Assembly: GCA_028023455.1 (NCBI GenBank)
Contig: JAQFVV010000505.1
Location: forward strand, 184,001-248,000
Direction of reading: 5' to 3'
Length of the DNA stretch: 64,000 nt
Source: Epiperipatus broadwayi
Lineage: Eukaryota > Onychophora > Udeonychophora > Euonychophora > Peripatidae
Shown: in pieces, positions 38,544 through 49,668 of the stretch
How positions within the stretch are numbered: the first letter of the stretch is position 1
Layout: each line of letters begins with the position of its first letter
The notes under the pieces: generated by a model
Told to the model about the DNA's origin: nothing
The model's input: the letters and a program-made list of their open reading frames with translations, nothing else
The model's database searches: none
Program-made: the position numbers and the translations under genes

Positions 38544-39484
38544 CACCTGGGTCTCGTTTTACGCGATAGATAGGTTCCTCAGAAAATGCGCAAACGAAAT
38601 CGCGCAAAAATAGACGTAACTTACCTTGAAAAAGGGGGATACGGACTGTGATTTTTCAAAAATCGCGTGAAAGCAAAGCACCAACTTAAAATTACTTTAA
38701 AATTCACGCAAAAAAAAAATAAGGAAATAAAATATGACTAATAAAAAATTTCAAATTTGAAAAAAATTAATACAAGACAAACTTTTTAACTATAATATTT
38801 AATTTTATTCAAAACAATATATTTTTTAGCATAATTTACAGTAATTTACATTTTTTTATACACGTTTTAATTATTATTGCTATTTGCCGATAAACAGGTT
38901 CGTTTGCAAACTGGTAAAAAATCAGATTCTTCACAAGAGGAAATATAACTAGCGCCAATGTCACTCTCATGTTGTGCTAATGGTTTTCTGGTGACAACGT
39001 AATTACTAATTAATCTAACAACTAAAAATTAAATTCTTATTTTTGTCTTTAATTTTTTAATTTTCAATTTTAATTGTGCCCACTGCTATTACCTTTTAAA
39101 AATAAACTTGCAGACACTAAATGATTAATAATTGATTACGTTCTTTTTTAAAAAGCAAAAACAGAATGTGATTTAAAATGCAAAATTAACATGCACAATG
39201 TTTGAACAAATTTACATTATAATCTTGTAAAATTTAATGTGTGTATACATAAAATGTGGAAATCATGATTTTAATTTCATTATTGCATAAAATCTTACTA
39301 TTATAAAGCACTGAAAATATTGAAATTACTAAGATGAAAGCCGAATTCTAATAATGTGCTATTACTTTCAATATGATGTAAGTGCGCGAAATTTATTATT
39401 TAAGTAATAGTGCATTATCGGAGTTCAACTTCCGGAGAAACGTGAATCGCGTTAAATAAATCCGCATAAAAAAAGCCCCAGGTG
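38544..39484. mobile_element. pogo/Tigger-like non-autonomous DNA transposon, copy 2
   Basis: Second, 941-bp copy with CACCTGGGTCTCGTTTTACG at the left, CCCCAGGTG at the right and TA next to the right end. It keeps CpGs (ACGCGATAG, ATCGCGTGAAAG) that are TpG/CpA in copy 1, so it looks younger or less methylation-decayed. Confidence 0.7.
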
Positions 39485-39497
39485 TATAGAATCGAAA

Positions 39498-39800
39498 AAG
39501 CAAGTCATATATTGCGCAACTTGTTTTAAGCTTGTATTACAGATATGTAATATAGGGAGTGTACCAATAGCTCTAACAAGCTTTCATCGATAAATGCTGC
39601 AAGAGAAAGCATTCAAAAATATCTTCCTAGAATTATCCCTATTCTCAGACCGGTTTCGAGCTTTTGGTTCACCTCAGTGAGGCACTAGAACATTCAAACA
39701 CTAGATCTAAAATACCAACTCAAAGCCAGCACTTGTAGAAAATCTGAAATTTTCAGACATGTATATGTCTTCAAATCCAGCTATCTAATTTAAATTATGT
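39498..39800 (-). repeat. Repeat family C, copy C1
   Basis: Minus-strand copy. The outer end GCAAGTCATATATTGCGC is followed by a small stem-loop (TATTACA-GATA-TGTAATA), GGGAGTGTACCAATAGC and the hammerhead-like core. It begins 14 bases after the end of the second pogo-like element. The same family lies at 50816-51372 and as a remnant at 22563. Confidence 0.7.
39644..39681 (-). ncRNA. Hammerhead-like motif of family C
   Basis: On the minus strand: helix I CTCA (39678-39681), CTGAGG in place of CTGATGAGG (three bases appear lost), a stem II region ending AAAAGCTC, GAAA (39654-39657), the palindrome ACCGGT (39649-39654), C at the cleavage position (39648), then TGAG (39644-39647), which pairs with CTCA. 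Everything except the shortened core fits a minimal type I hammerhead. Probably inactive in this copy. Confidence 0.5.
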
Positions 39801-39814
39801 ATATATATATAATT

Positions 39815-39936
39815 ATATTAAGTAATAATTTACTAAGGCTGTAATCTTAGAAATAAGCGTCTGAAAAATAAGAAGGTAGGGACCTCTATAGATCTTATTT
39901 CTAAGGTTACAGCCTTAGTAAATTATTACTTAATAT
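39815..39936. repeat. Hairpin MITE with 43-bp arms
   Basis: ATATTAAGTAATAATTTACT...(39815-39857) and its reverse complement (39894-39936) differ at one of 43 positions, around a 36-base loop. Immediately downstream, AATGGGCGTTTAATAAAATT (39939-39958) recurs in inverse orientation near 44997-45020. Confidence 0.8.
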
Positions 39937-40079
39937 AATAATGGGCGTTTAATAAAATTTATAAGTAAAATTATATTGTAACTTTTTTTTTTATGCACAT
40001 TGTCAAAAAAAAAAAAGGTTATAACTGATACTGAATTTATTTTTGTTGGATTAAAATTATCATTTTTTTTTTTTTTCAG

Positions 40080-40121
40080 GTAACATGGATAATATTTTAT
40101 TCTGCTCTTCACTTTGATTGA
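40080..40121 (+). CDS. RAB5IF: RAB5IF terminal coding exon
   Basis: Behind a T-rich tract ending CAG, the frame GTA ACA TGG gives VTWIIFYSALHFD and TGA. Vertebrate RAB5IF ends WIIFYTAIHYD, so the match is convincing despite only 42 coding bases. Phase 0 fits the exon at 27346. The intron before it is 12.6 kb. It completes the last membrane segment and the short C-terminal tail. Confidence 0.95.
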   Translation, partial: VTWIIFYSALHFD

Positions 40122-40569
40122 AAATGATCTATTGGACAGTAATGTTTAAACATACGGAAAAAATAATGGGATTGTTTGTCTAGAAAATAATGGAGGTGCT
40201 TGATGATTCTCAAGTTATTTTGTACATGTAGTACATATTGACCAGTCTTAGTTGTATATGGAAATTTCCATTATTCCTAATCAAATTAAGACTTTTGATC
40301 ACAGGTTTTTTTATATCGATACTAACAAAAAGAAACACAACCCTTTTTAAACGATCAAATAAAAATAAAATTTGTTTAATTAAAGGATAAAGTGGGAAGG
40401 ATATATATATTATTTAAAACAAAAAATGGTTACTAATTTTTAATTGCATGCATGAATTTGTTTTCCCAATAATGAACAACAATTTGAGCAAACATTATTT
40501 AAATATTTACTTGATTCCACACTTTAACTTATCATTTTTCAAAACATATACATTGTGGAATAAAATAGC
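40122..40569 (+). other. RAB5IF: Probable RAB5IF 3' UTR
   Basis: Sequence after the stop codon. AATAAA hexamers at 40358-40363, 40364-40369 and 40559-40564 could serve as poly(A) signals, but in such AT-rich DNA they are weak evidence. The transcript end cannot be fixed from sequence alone. Confidence 0.35.
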
Positions 40570-41284
40570 AATTCTTCACCTCCCCCCGAATAATGAATTT
40601 TTTTTCCACTAAAGCAAAACATTCCTTTCTTCAAGTAAATGACATTTAATCAAATTACTAGAAATCATTACTTGTATAAATTGCTTTGCTTCCTTACCGT
40701 AAGAAATCAATAATCTTTCTTCAATTGTAGATTTGCCTTTTTTTTTTATTTGCTCAATTGTAATTAAAACTCTAATGTAAATAATAATAATGCAATAAAT
40801 ATGGAATGTGTTTTTTAAGAAAATAAACATGTTATATCTGAAATGTCTTGTATTGTTTTTATTTTTAAAAAAATAAAGGGAAAATGAAGTTTAGACCTGA
40901 AAATTTAATTAACCAAATTAGATGACTAAAAATAATGTATTCTTATATGTTACAATATAAATTTGGATCACAACAAATCGTCTTCCTCCCCTAAATGATA
41001 TAATTGTAACTATTTCAGAATCACTCATTTTTAAACTTGCTGATAAAGAAATAAATATATAAAAACAACAAAGAGTTATTTTTGCAGATAACATCTTGTT
41101 TGCTAAGATATAAAATAAGCCATCTCTACATTTTTACTATTTTTAGCCTATAAAAAAAAAACTTCATTCTTAATGCCTAAGATAAAAGAGTTGAATGATA
41201 ATTTATCTGTTTTTAAATCAGTCTTCTAGGGGAAAAAATGTCAGTGGAAATAAAACTGTAAATTTATTCACATATCTAACATAA
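40570..41284. other. AT-rich intergenic sequence
   Basis: No gene or repeat was recognised. Confidence 0.4.
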
Positions 41285-41376
41285 TTTTTTGTTTTCCATA
41301 CGTCATAGCATCGGTTGGGAGGTGTGCTTGCTTGCAAGGCGGCTGCGCTGACCTCTCGGCTAACAACGCTTGACAA
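41285..41376 (-). repeat. tRNA-derived SINE family D, degraded
   Basis: TCATAGCATCGGTTGGGAGG to CTCTCGGCTAACAACGCTTG, with an ATCTAAYATAA duplication at 41274-41284 and 41377-41387 (one mismatch). The B-box region is partly deleted. Confidence 0.7.
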
Positions 41377-41387
41377 ATCTAATATAA

Positions 41388-42700
41388 ATTTGATCTCACA
41401 TTGGCTATTGATTGTAATTTTAACCTAAAAGCAAATTAATCCATTTTTATTGCTCTATTTTACAAGGTAAAATTAATTAATGTCTTCATTGTCAAAAATG
41501 AAATTTATGCTGCCATTTATAATGTTAAAACAAGTTTATTACCACATGTAAAAAGAAAAAAACAGAGATTAATACAAGATCTGAATAATAAAAATTGATA
41601 GTATAATTTTACTACAAAGAGAATTAATATTTCATACTTTTAGCAAATACATTAAACACCTCAATATTCTATCCTTGAACTTGCATTGACAAGTCCTGAC
41701 TCACGATGAGAAAAAAATTTGCATAGTAAATTTACATATGACAATGATTTCCTAGATATGGTCATGGAATTTTAAGGATATTGTCAAATAAAGTGAAATT
41801 TCTATATCTTATGTATATTGTTCCTAGAAAAATGAGTGTCATGAATTAGTGTATAATAGTTCGCCCTTTGTTTATAATTTTTTAATTACAATAAGTATTT
41901 TTTCATAAATAAAAACGTGTGTGTAATCTTATCTTAATATATTCATATATATACACATCTACCTATTTTAGCCTTTAATTAAAAAAATAATCCAGTATAC
42001 ATATTTTTAATAATTAATAAAAATAGACAAATAATATATATTTTTCCTTACATGTACACAGTGACTAAAGAAAGGAGCTTACTGCTAATTGAAAGGTCCT
42101 TGGATTCCTCTCTGAGGCCTTAAAGAAATTGAGCTGGGCAAATTCCTAATGTCCATACCATACATTCTTGACACTGCATTTAGTATTACTATATGAATAT
42201 ATAATAAACAAATATGGTTGGGCTGTTCATCAATATGCATCAGTGAATGTGGTAAGTTTATTGCCTTTATTTTATCTTCTAGTTTAAGATCAATAAACAT
42301 CATGGTCTTTCTCCTTAGTTGCCTGATAGTTCTTAACTGAAATATGTTTTCTTTTAAAGGCAGGATGAATTTGTGTGTGCTTTTTTATTTTAGTAAATAT
42401 TTACAATCTGACAGAAAAGGCTAAATTATGACTCTTATTGTCAACAGACAAGGCAGTGGATGGTAGCTAAAAGAAGAGGTGCCAAGAATCTTGTGATTGT
42501 GGACTTGGACTGCCATTCATTGACAATCTTTGATTGAAGTACTTACAATTGCAAATTACTTTTAAGTGAAAGAAGATTGCAAAAATTGGAAGAACAATTG
42601 TCTAATATTAAATAGCATATTGTTGGATTTTGAAATTAGAAAAAAAAGTGAAGAGAGAATTGGTTAAAAATTGGATATATACAATATTAGAAGGATGCAA
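41388..42700. other. AT-rich intergenic sequence
   Basis: No gene was recognised. Short frames here have no recognisable features. Confidence 0.4.
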
Positions 42701-42724
42701 CTATTGGAAGCATTATTTTTGGTG

Positions 42725-42820
42725 TTTTTTTTTTCATATATCAAAGGCGTTGACCAGTAAGCGAAGGCCAGCTGCTTGGAAGGCAGCTATGTTAAACGCT
42801 AGGCCACCAATGCTTGACAG
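42725..42820 (-). repeat. tRNA-derived SINE family D, degraded
   Basis: Starts with poly-T, contains CAAAGGCGTTGACCAGTAAG and AGGCCACCAATGCTTGACAG. It is flanked by TTGGAAGCAT.. duplications at 42704-42724 and 42821-42838. The short open frame across it is not a gene. Confidence 0.75.
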
Positions 42821-43765
42821 TTGGAAGCATAGTTGGTGTGAGATTTATTACAAAAAAAATGGAAGAATAACACTGTAAAGATTAATAGTATATTAATCAG
42901 AATGATAAAATTAATTATTCAAATTAATGAAAGGCAATACAATGGAGCTATGAACTGTGCTCTGTTTTGTTCCATGCGTACATTTTGTTGCCAAGTCTTG
43001 ATTATAGTATAAGTTGTTCATTGCATTGTAAGTGTATAGTAGAGTACTTTTCAACATGCATACATATATATATAACAGATGCTGTATGTGTATAATCTGC
43101 ATATATAAATTTAGATTATTGTATAAACAAAAAATTTAAAAAAATAATAATAGATTGAGAAAAAATATTTGCAATACAGTGTATATGTTCAATCATTTGC
43201 AATTCTGTTTCATGACAATTAAATACCTGATCTGGACATTTTTTCTTCAATAATTTTTTTAATTCTAATGGAGCAGTTTCACCAGTTATTTTAGTATTTT
43301 TAAGACTAACAGTTTCACGATCTACAATTATCCCCTATTAGCTGTATATAACTTGTGATTCCAAAATCTCAATTAAATTCTTCATAGAGATTTAAGACTT
43401 TCTGATGCAATACAAGACCATCAATTGTAACATTCTTATGATTTATAACTCATAGATTTAAAACTTTTTTTTCATTTTAACCAAAAAATTAACTCATACT
43501 CTAGTTGTTTCAGCTAAACAAGTGACAATGGTATGGATCTGCATTTTTTAATAATTTTTCTGATTGATGACTTTTTTAAAAAAAACGTATGGCTCATTTT
43601 GGAATACGACTTCTCTTTAGTAAATCTTTTTTTTTTTCTAATTTGTTAAAAGTCTACAATTTTTTTGGGGGATTTATCACTCATTGTACTACATACATTT
43701 TATTATTGATATTCTAATACATACTGTGTATAAAACTTTTTAAAAACAAAACAAAATTTGTACAC

Positions 43766-43850
43766 ATCATCATCATCTATCCATAGCAGAATAAAGATCT
43801 CTCCAATTTCTAGCCTCTCTTCTTCACGTCATCTCAGTACACTTTCTTAT
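43766..43850 (-). pseudogene. RTE 3' end fragment
   Basis: CATCATCATC, then AGCAGAATAAAGATCTCTCC and CAGTACACTTTCTTA match the 3' end of the RTE copy at 58856-59350 in the same orientation. Only ~85 bp remains, cut off by the following family B copy. Confidence 0.6.
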
Positions 43851-43854
43851 ATGC

Positions 43855-44550
43855 ATGCTTATAAAAACAGGCAAAATTCTATATGTATTGCCACTCAATG
43901 CAAGTCAGAGTAATCAATGGATGCCAGAAGGCTTGTGCATAAAATCCCCATCTAGTGCCTACTCATTCAATATCCCCAGACTAGTTTCTGGCTTGTGGCC
44001 TTCATCAGTGAATATTGCACTGAGTGGCAATACATATAGAGTTTTGCCTGTTTTAATAACAGTTATAGGCAAGCATAAGAAATGGTGATCATGTGATGTT
44101 TATTGGCTTAATACCAATCCTGCCTAATAGGATAGTGGTGGCTATGATTATTAAAGAACCAAAGTCACCAAAATATATAGGTACTGAACTGAGTTCAGAC
44201 CTATATGACTAAGCTAATGAGCTTGGATTGAAAATATTATAGTATTTTCAATTTAAGACTCATAGTTTTGTAGTTAAGTAGAGATAAAAGGTGGCTGCTG
44301 GAGGGTTGCATTAGATTCTAAGATCTAGGTGCAGTGCTCTCAGATCCAAGGCTCCTCATTGACGAAGGCCACAAGCCAAAACTAGTCTGGGGATATTGAA
44401 TAAGTAGGCACTAGATGGGGATTTTACGCACAAGCCTTCTGGCATCCATTGATTACTCTGGCTTGCACTGAGTGGCAATATGTATAGAGAGTTTTGACTA
44501 TTTTAATAACAGTTATAGGCAAGCATAAGAAATGATGATCATGTGATATA
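43855..44550. repeat. Fold-back repeat family B, compound copy B5
   Basis: The first part (43858-44085) is a short palindrome: GTATTGCCACTCAATGCAAG mirrored by TTGCACTGAGTGGCAATACA at 44014-44033. A second part (44085-44550) carries the middle segment and a further 3' end with TATTGAATAAGTAGGCACTA. The 3' sequence TTTTAATAACAGTTATAGGC appears in both, so this looks like two joined insertions or one insertion with a duplicated end. Confidence 0.75.
43974..44012 (-). ncRNA. Hammerhead-like motif in B5, helix I truncated
   Basis: Minus-strand CTGATGA (44002-44008), stem II AGGCCACAAGCCA, GAAAC, ACTAGT, C, then TGGGGAT. The bases upstream of CTGATGA come from the inversion joint (TTCA), so only 2-3 pairs of helix I remain. 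Confidence 0.5.
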
Positions 44551-45498
44551 TGCTTATACTTATTCTATCATGAAGAAAACATGATTAAAATATTTACTTT
44601 TGAAAACGCTAAGCAAGAAAATATAGCTGCTGCTGTACAAGATTTGTAAAATTAAATAAGTTTATGAATTTCAATGTTTTTTTTATTCACATTTTTTTTT
44701 TTTTTTTTGGTTAGCATATAATTGAAGTGTTGTAGTTTGATGCAGCATAGTTTGAGGCTTTATTGTAATGCAGGTTTGGGCCAACAAGTTCTCAGTGTGA
44801 TGAAGAATGTAGAGAATTTTTATATGGGTGTATAAAATGCTTTGATCAGATCTAACAAATATTTTAAAATTATCTTGGAAGACAATACTAAAATTGCTAA
44901 ATGATTGAAAGAACTGTGGTTAGTTTGGTTATAGTGATAGAAATGAAAGAAAATACAGACTTGAGGAGTTTGCAGAAACATAAATTTATAAGTATAAATT
45001 TTATTAAACGCCCATTATTATAAGAAAAATATTAAACAGAAGTAGACAATGAAGCATCGAAAGAAGGTATTAGTAACATTGGATTATAGTTTGACTTTGA
45101 AAACATGTATTTTAAAATTGATTTGACATTAGGAAGTAATCTTCAATTAGTGAGATATAAGGTAGTTATTAATGCAAAACGAGAGCAATGAAAACTTAAG
45201 AAAGTCTGTAATAAGAGTTGATATTCCTAACCTTCAGAAACATTCCAATAAATTTACATTGGAACTTGCTAATTGTTTTATATTTACTATCAAGAGATTT
45301 TGAAGATGGTTCAAACCTTAACAGATCAATAAGAAGATAATTGATACTTGTACAAAAAAGCAATTTATCAATAAATTTTCTACTGAGACAAGTCGGTTTA
45401 AGGAGAAATATGAAAAGTTTTTAAAATGATCTATTAAAAAGAATTGAATATCTAGAGTTTTGTAAATGGCATGAAAAAGAGTGGTGTTACAAAAGGAA

Positions 45499-45620
45499 AG
45501 CTATAGATGAGAATAAAACCTCAAAAGTGTTAAACATCTTTATATTGAAAGGAAAGTTAAGCTATAGATGAGAATAAAACCTCAAAAGTGTTAAACATCT
45601 TTATATTGAAAGGAAAGTTA
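45499..45620. repeat. Exact 61-bp tandem duplication
   Basis: Units 45499-45559 and 45560-45620 are identical, starting AGCTATAGATGAGAATAAAA. It lies within the decayed RTE, so it arose after the element lost function or as an assembly artefact. Confidence 0.95.
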
Positions 45621-46550
45621 TTTCAGTAATAAAAAGTAAAGCTAGAACTAAAACAGGAAATGGTGATCATATGAAAGGTAAAATTATTAAAAAGTGAGTT
45701 GACATGAAATAAATTGAAGAGTTCTATAAAAATAAAAAAAATTATATACTAATAAAGAACAAGAAAACAAAAATCCCCAACAATTATTGCATCTTCTAAA
45801 TTGTTTAAGTGTTTTAAACGAAGATGGTGTGACATGCTATTAAAACTATGAAGAAAGGAAATGATGAAATTATTACTGATATTTTAAAAGACGCAAATGG
45901 AAAAATAAAAAAAAGTTGGCAAAGCTTTATACCAAATGTCTAAATTATACAGATATACCAGCTGATTGAAACAATGCAATAGTAATATTGATGTTTAAGA
46001 AAGATAAAGAAATGTGAAATTACAGCCCTATCAGTCTTCTATTGGCTCTGTACCAAAATGATTACAACTCACAGCAAGCTTTGGATTCTAACCAACCTAA
46101 AAAACAAACTGAATTTTAAAATGGTTTTAGTGTAGTAAATCATTCACATATTGAGAAGTTATAAAAAGTGTCAATGAAAAGAAGTTACGTTTTGGATTTG
46201 TAGATTATGGAAAGATGTTTGTCTCTATAAGCATTGTCATAGTGATTAAAACTTTGGATCATCAAGATTTAGACCTGAGATATTGTCATATTCTAGAGGA
46301 TATTTATCAAAAACCAACAGCAATGATTAGATTACATGGTGATATTAAAACTGAGATGAGTGTATGACATGATTTCATATCTCCAACCTTTTTATAGCAT
46401 TTTGTAGTAAATATTTTGTGATTTAAAATGGTGAATTTAAGGTAGAAAATAAAGATTACATAAGTCATCTAAATTTTGCAGGCAGTATGGCTTTTGCAAA
46501 TAATTCTCCAGAGTTTCATGAAATGTAAGAAAAAGTAAGATTAAAGATAA

Positions 46551-46918
46551 CCATCGAATATCACATGATCACCATTCTTTGTGCTTATCCGAGTTGTTTT
46601 CGCAGAGGCAAAACTCATACAATAGCTCCATTCAGTGTAAGCCAGAATAATCAATGGATGCAGGAAGGTTTGTGCATAAAATTCCTATCTAGTGCCTATT
46701 CATCCAATATCCCCAGACTAGTTTCAAGCTTGTTGTTTTCCTAAGATCTAGGTGCAATGCTCTTAGATCCAAGGCTCCTCACTGATGCTAGAAACTAGTC
46801 TGGGGATATTGGATGAATAGACACTAGGTAGGGATTTTATACACAAACTTTCCTGCAAGCATTGATTACTGTGTCTTGCATTGAATGGTGCTACTGTGTG
46901 GAGAGTTTTGCCTCTGTG
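46551..46918 (+). repeat. Fold-back repeat family B, copy B6 inside RTE
   Basis: This 368-bp element is flanked by the exact 14-bp duplication AAGATTAAAGATAA (46537-46550 and 46919-46932), which lies in RTE coding sequence. Its left half is an inverted copy of its right half. The right-half ribozyme lost stem II (CTGATGCTAGAAACTAGTC). The duplication gives the true ends of this insertion. Confidence 0.9.
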
Positions 46919-47334
46919 AAGATTAAAGATAATTATTAAAAAGACTAAAGTAATGGTCCATGAATTTTCTCAAAAGAAGAAAATATTGTTAAATTATGAA
47001 TTAGAAGTGAACTACAAATACCTTAGTCAAATTATTAATACAGATGAAAACATGAAATTAATTATAGAATTAAACTTGGATGGAATTCTTTTGATCAAAA
47101 TAATTTACTATTAAAAAGAAATATGTCTGAAAAAAAATTTTAATAGATGTATTTTACCAGTTCTTGCTTATGGATCTGAAATGTGGACAATTAACAAAAG
47201 AGCAAAACAGAGACTTGCAAGGAATAATAAGATGTCAAAAATGAAATATATGTGAGAGAAAACATATCACTGATTTTGAAATAATTAGGACAGAAATGAA
47301 GCTGAGCTGAATATATTACTATAAGAGATTATAG

Positions 47335-47606
47335 ACAGGGTATGAGCACAGACTTTCACATAACCCTCCACACTATCTCATAACACTGATACACCTGAAC
47401 ACACATATGTCGAAAAGATAAATAATCACCAATATACGTATTTCATGCTAAACCAGCAATCATCAGTTGGTCCAGATTATCATCTGTGTGTTCAGGTGTA
47501 TCAGTGTTATGAGATAGTGTGGAGAGTGGTGGATCATGTGAAAGTCTGTGCTCATACCCTGTCTATTACATATATAGACACAGATATATAAACCTGTGTA
47601 TTTCAG
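47335..47606 (+). repeat. Fold-back repeat family A, copy A4 inside RTE
   Basis: This 272-bp element is flanked by the exact 16-bp duplication CTATAAGAGATTATAG (47319-47334 and 47607-47622). About 70 bases at its left (GGGTATGAGCACAGACTTTC...) are inverted relative to its right part. It ends at the 3' tail GACACAG..TTTCAG. It is the cleanest copy of the family. Confidence 0.9.
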
Positions 47607-47829
47607 CTATAAGAGATTATAGTAAATGGATATTTGAAGACTTAAACTGAATCCGAATAGATAGTAAAAGATCTAGGAGGAGACGATTTGTGAGAGTTTG
47701 ATGAAATAGGGAAATTATTAATGTGATGTGATGTTATGGATCAAAAAAACTGGAACAAAGTTGGGGAGACCATCCTGGAGTAGATTAATAATCATTGAAT
47801 GATGATGACATTTCTACAATGTATTGTAT

Positions 47830-48930
47830 TTATATTTTTTGAAATTGTTGTTCATAGTTTTAACTATTGAAAGCAATTTTATTTTGAATCCAAATAAAAA
47901 TCTGACGCATTTTGTGTGTGTGTATATTTGTATCACAGTGGCAAAAGAGCTAAGAGATTTTTTTTTTTAAAAAAAAATTAAATACAATGTTATTATTATA
48001 AACGATACACATAAAAAATTAAAGAAAAAAAAATTTTTTTTTTAAAAATCCCATTTTATTAATGGTGTTTATGCATGACTATGAATACGTTTTTAAGAAA
48101 CATACAAGAAGAGGTTCAATTCATTAAATAAAAGAAATTAAATGTCAGTAATTTTTTAAATATTATAACAAAAAAAAAAAATACTGCACTTGAGTCGTAT
48201 AATTATGACGATGTTAAAATCATATACATTGTAACAGAATGAGTTCTCACCTTGCATAACGGGTAGACTAGATAAGTCGTCAGAGTGGGTGATAAAGCGT
48301 ATCTAGGACTGCTAAATATATGGACTCATATCCACTCTGATCTTGCTCCTTGGAGATGATATATTAACACACAAACAAGTCAAAAATCTACCCGTATACT
48401 CATCTTTCTTCCATCCTTCTGTTTATCCCAGAAGTTGAGCTTAGGGAGAATAGGCATAATACTCTGCATGTGATAAATTGATGAATGAATAAGAAAAAAA
48501 CACAAATGATAATGTTTAATATGAAATCATGCTTAACAAATTTATTTACAGTTATTACAATTGATGCAACGAGAGATTATAATAGATGCAATTTATTTGA
48601 TATTCATGAATATTCTTTGATTAGTACTGTTAATACTTAGTAATCCAATCCCTCTTTTCTCCCTCAAAGAATGATCATTCAATATCAATACTAACAAAAA
48701 AAATTAAATTAAAATTATTTATATACATGCTTGCTAATTTATACTATTAAAATCGTAATTCATTGTCTCCAATAAGTTTATTGATTAATTCATCTTAGCA
48801 ATATGCTGATGTTATGGGATCCTCCCTTCTATTGTGATTTGTTTCTACAAATAATAGGAAAGACCATTCATGCTAGAATTTATTAATCATATATACTGAA
48901 AAAAAAAGATTAGTATCAACAAACAAATAA
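47830..48930. other. Intergenic sequence, no gene seen
   Basis: AT-rich. A somewhat less AT-rich patch at 48235-48440 includes ACGGGTAGACTAGATAAGTC and an inverse-like CTACCCGTATACTCATC, possibly ends of an old repeat. Confidence 0.35.
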
Positions 48931-49078
48931 CTAAACATCACATGATCACCATCTCTTATACTAGCGCATAATTGCTATTAAACAAGGCAAAACTCCATAC
49001 AGTAGTGCCAACCAGAGTAATCAATGGATACCAGAAGGCTTGTGCATAAAATTCCTATCTAGTGCCTACTCATCAATA

Positions 49079-49120
49079 TTCCCAGACTAGTTTCTGGCTT
49101 GTGGCCTTCATCAGTGAGGA
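49079..49120 (-). ncRNA. Hammerhead ribozyme-like motif in B7
   Basis: Minus strand: TCCTCA, CTGATGA (49108-49114), stem II GGC-CACAA-GCC, GAAA, ACTAGT, C at the cleavage position, then TGGGAA. Helix I has four pairs before a mismatch. All core bases are present. Confidence 0.6.
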
Positions 49121-49626
49121 GCCTTGGATCTGAGAGCACTGCACCTAGCTCTTAGGATCTAATGCAACCCTCTAGCAGCCACCTTTTATCTCTACTTAAC
49201 TACAAAACTATGAGAATGAAATTGAAAGCACAATAATATTTTCAATCTAAACTCAATAGCTTATATAGTCATATGGGTCTGAACTCAGTTCAGCAACCAT
49301 ATATTTTGGTGTCTTTGGCTCTTTAACAACCATAGCCACCACTACCCTATTAGGCAGGATTGGTGTTAAACTACTAAATATCACATGATCACCATCTCTT
49401 ATACTAGCACATAATTGTTGTTAAAGAGCCAAAGATACCAAAATATATGGTTGCTGAACTGAGTTCAGACCCATATGACTATATAAGCTATTGAGCTTAG
49501 ATTGAAAATATTATTGTGTTTTCAATTTCATTCTCATAGTTTTGTAGTTAAGTAGAGATAAAAGGGGGCAGCTAGAGGGTTGCATTAGATCCTAAGATCT
49601 ATGTGCAGTGCTCTCAGATCCAACGC

Positions 49627-49668
49627 TCCTCACTGACGAAGGCCACAAGCCAGAAACTAGTCTGGGGA
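49627..49668 (+). ncRNA. Best-preserved hammerhead ribozyme-like motif (B8)
   Basis: TCCTCA (49627-49632) pairs with TGGGGA (49663-49668) over six positions with one G-T. The core is CTGACGA (49633-49639). Stem II is AGGCCACAAGCCA (49640-49652) with GGC/GCC pairs. GAAA is at 49653-49656, the palindrome ACTAGT at 49656-49661, and C at 49662 is the predicted cleavage base (GTC). The core's variable seventh position is C here and T in other copies, as the hammerhead consensus allows. Helix III as a six-base palindrome means cleavage would need a dimer, as described for Penelope-like elements and retrozymes. Confidence 0.7.

Larger units (their letters stand above)
44740..47810 (+). pseudogene. 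Decayed RTE-clade retrotransposon
   Basis: Across many stops the translation follows RTE in order: endonuclease remnants (FYMGV.NALIRSNKYFKIIL; GYSDRNERKYRLEEFAET at about 44930-44990), RT (NYSPISLLLALYQ at about 46018; QPKKQTEF.NGFS; HLNFAGSMAFANN in place of the FADD motif, about 46470), and the tail (NRCILPVLAYGSEMWTINKR at about 47146). The end carries GATGATGA. It is nearly full length but dead. It has a 61-bp exact internal tandem duplication (45499-45620) and two later insertions, B6 at 46551-46918 and A4 at 47335-47606. Confidence 0.85.
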
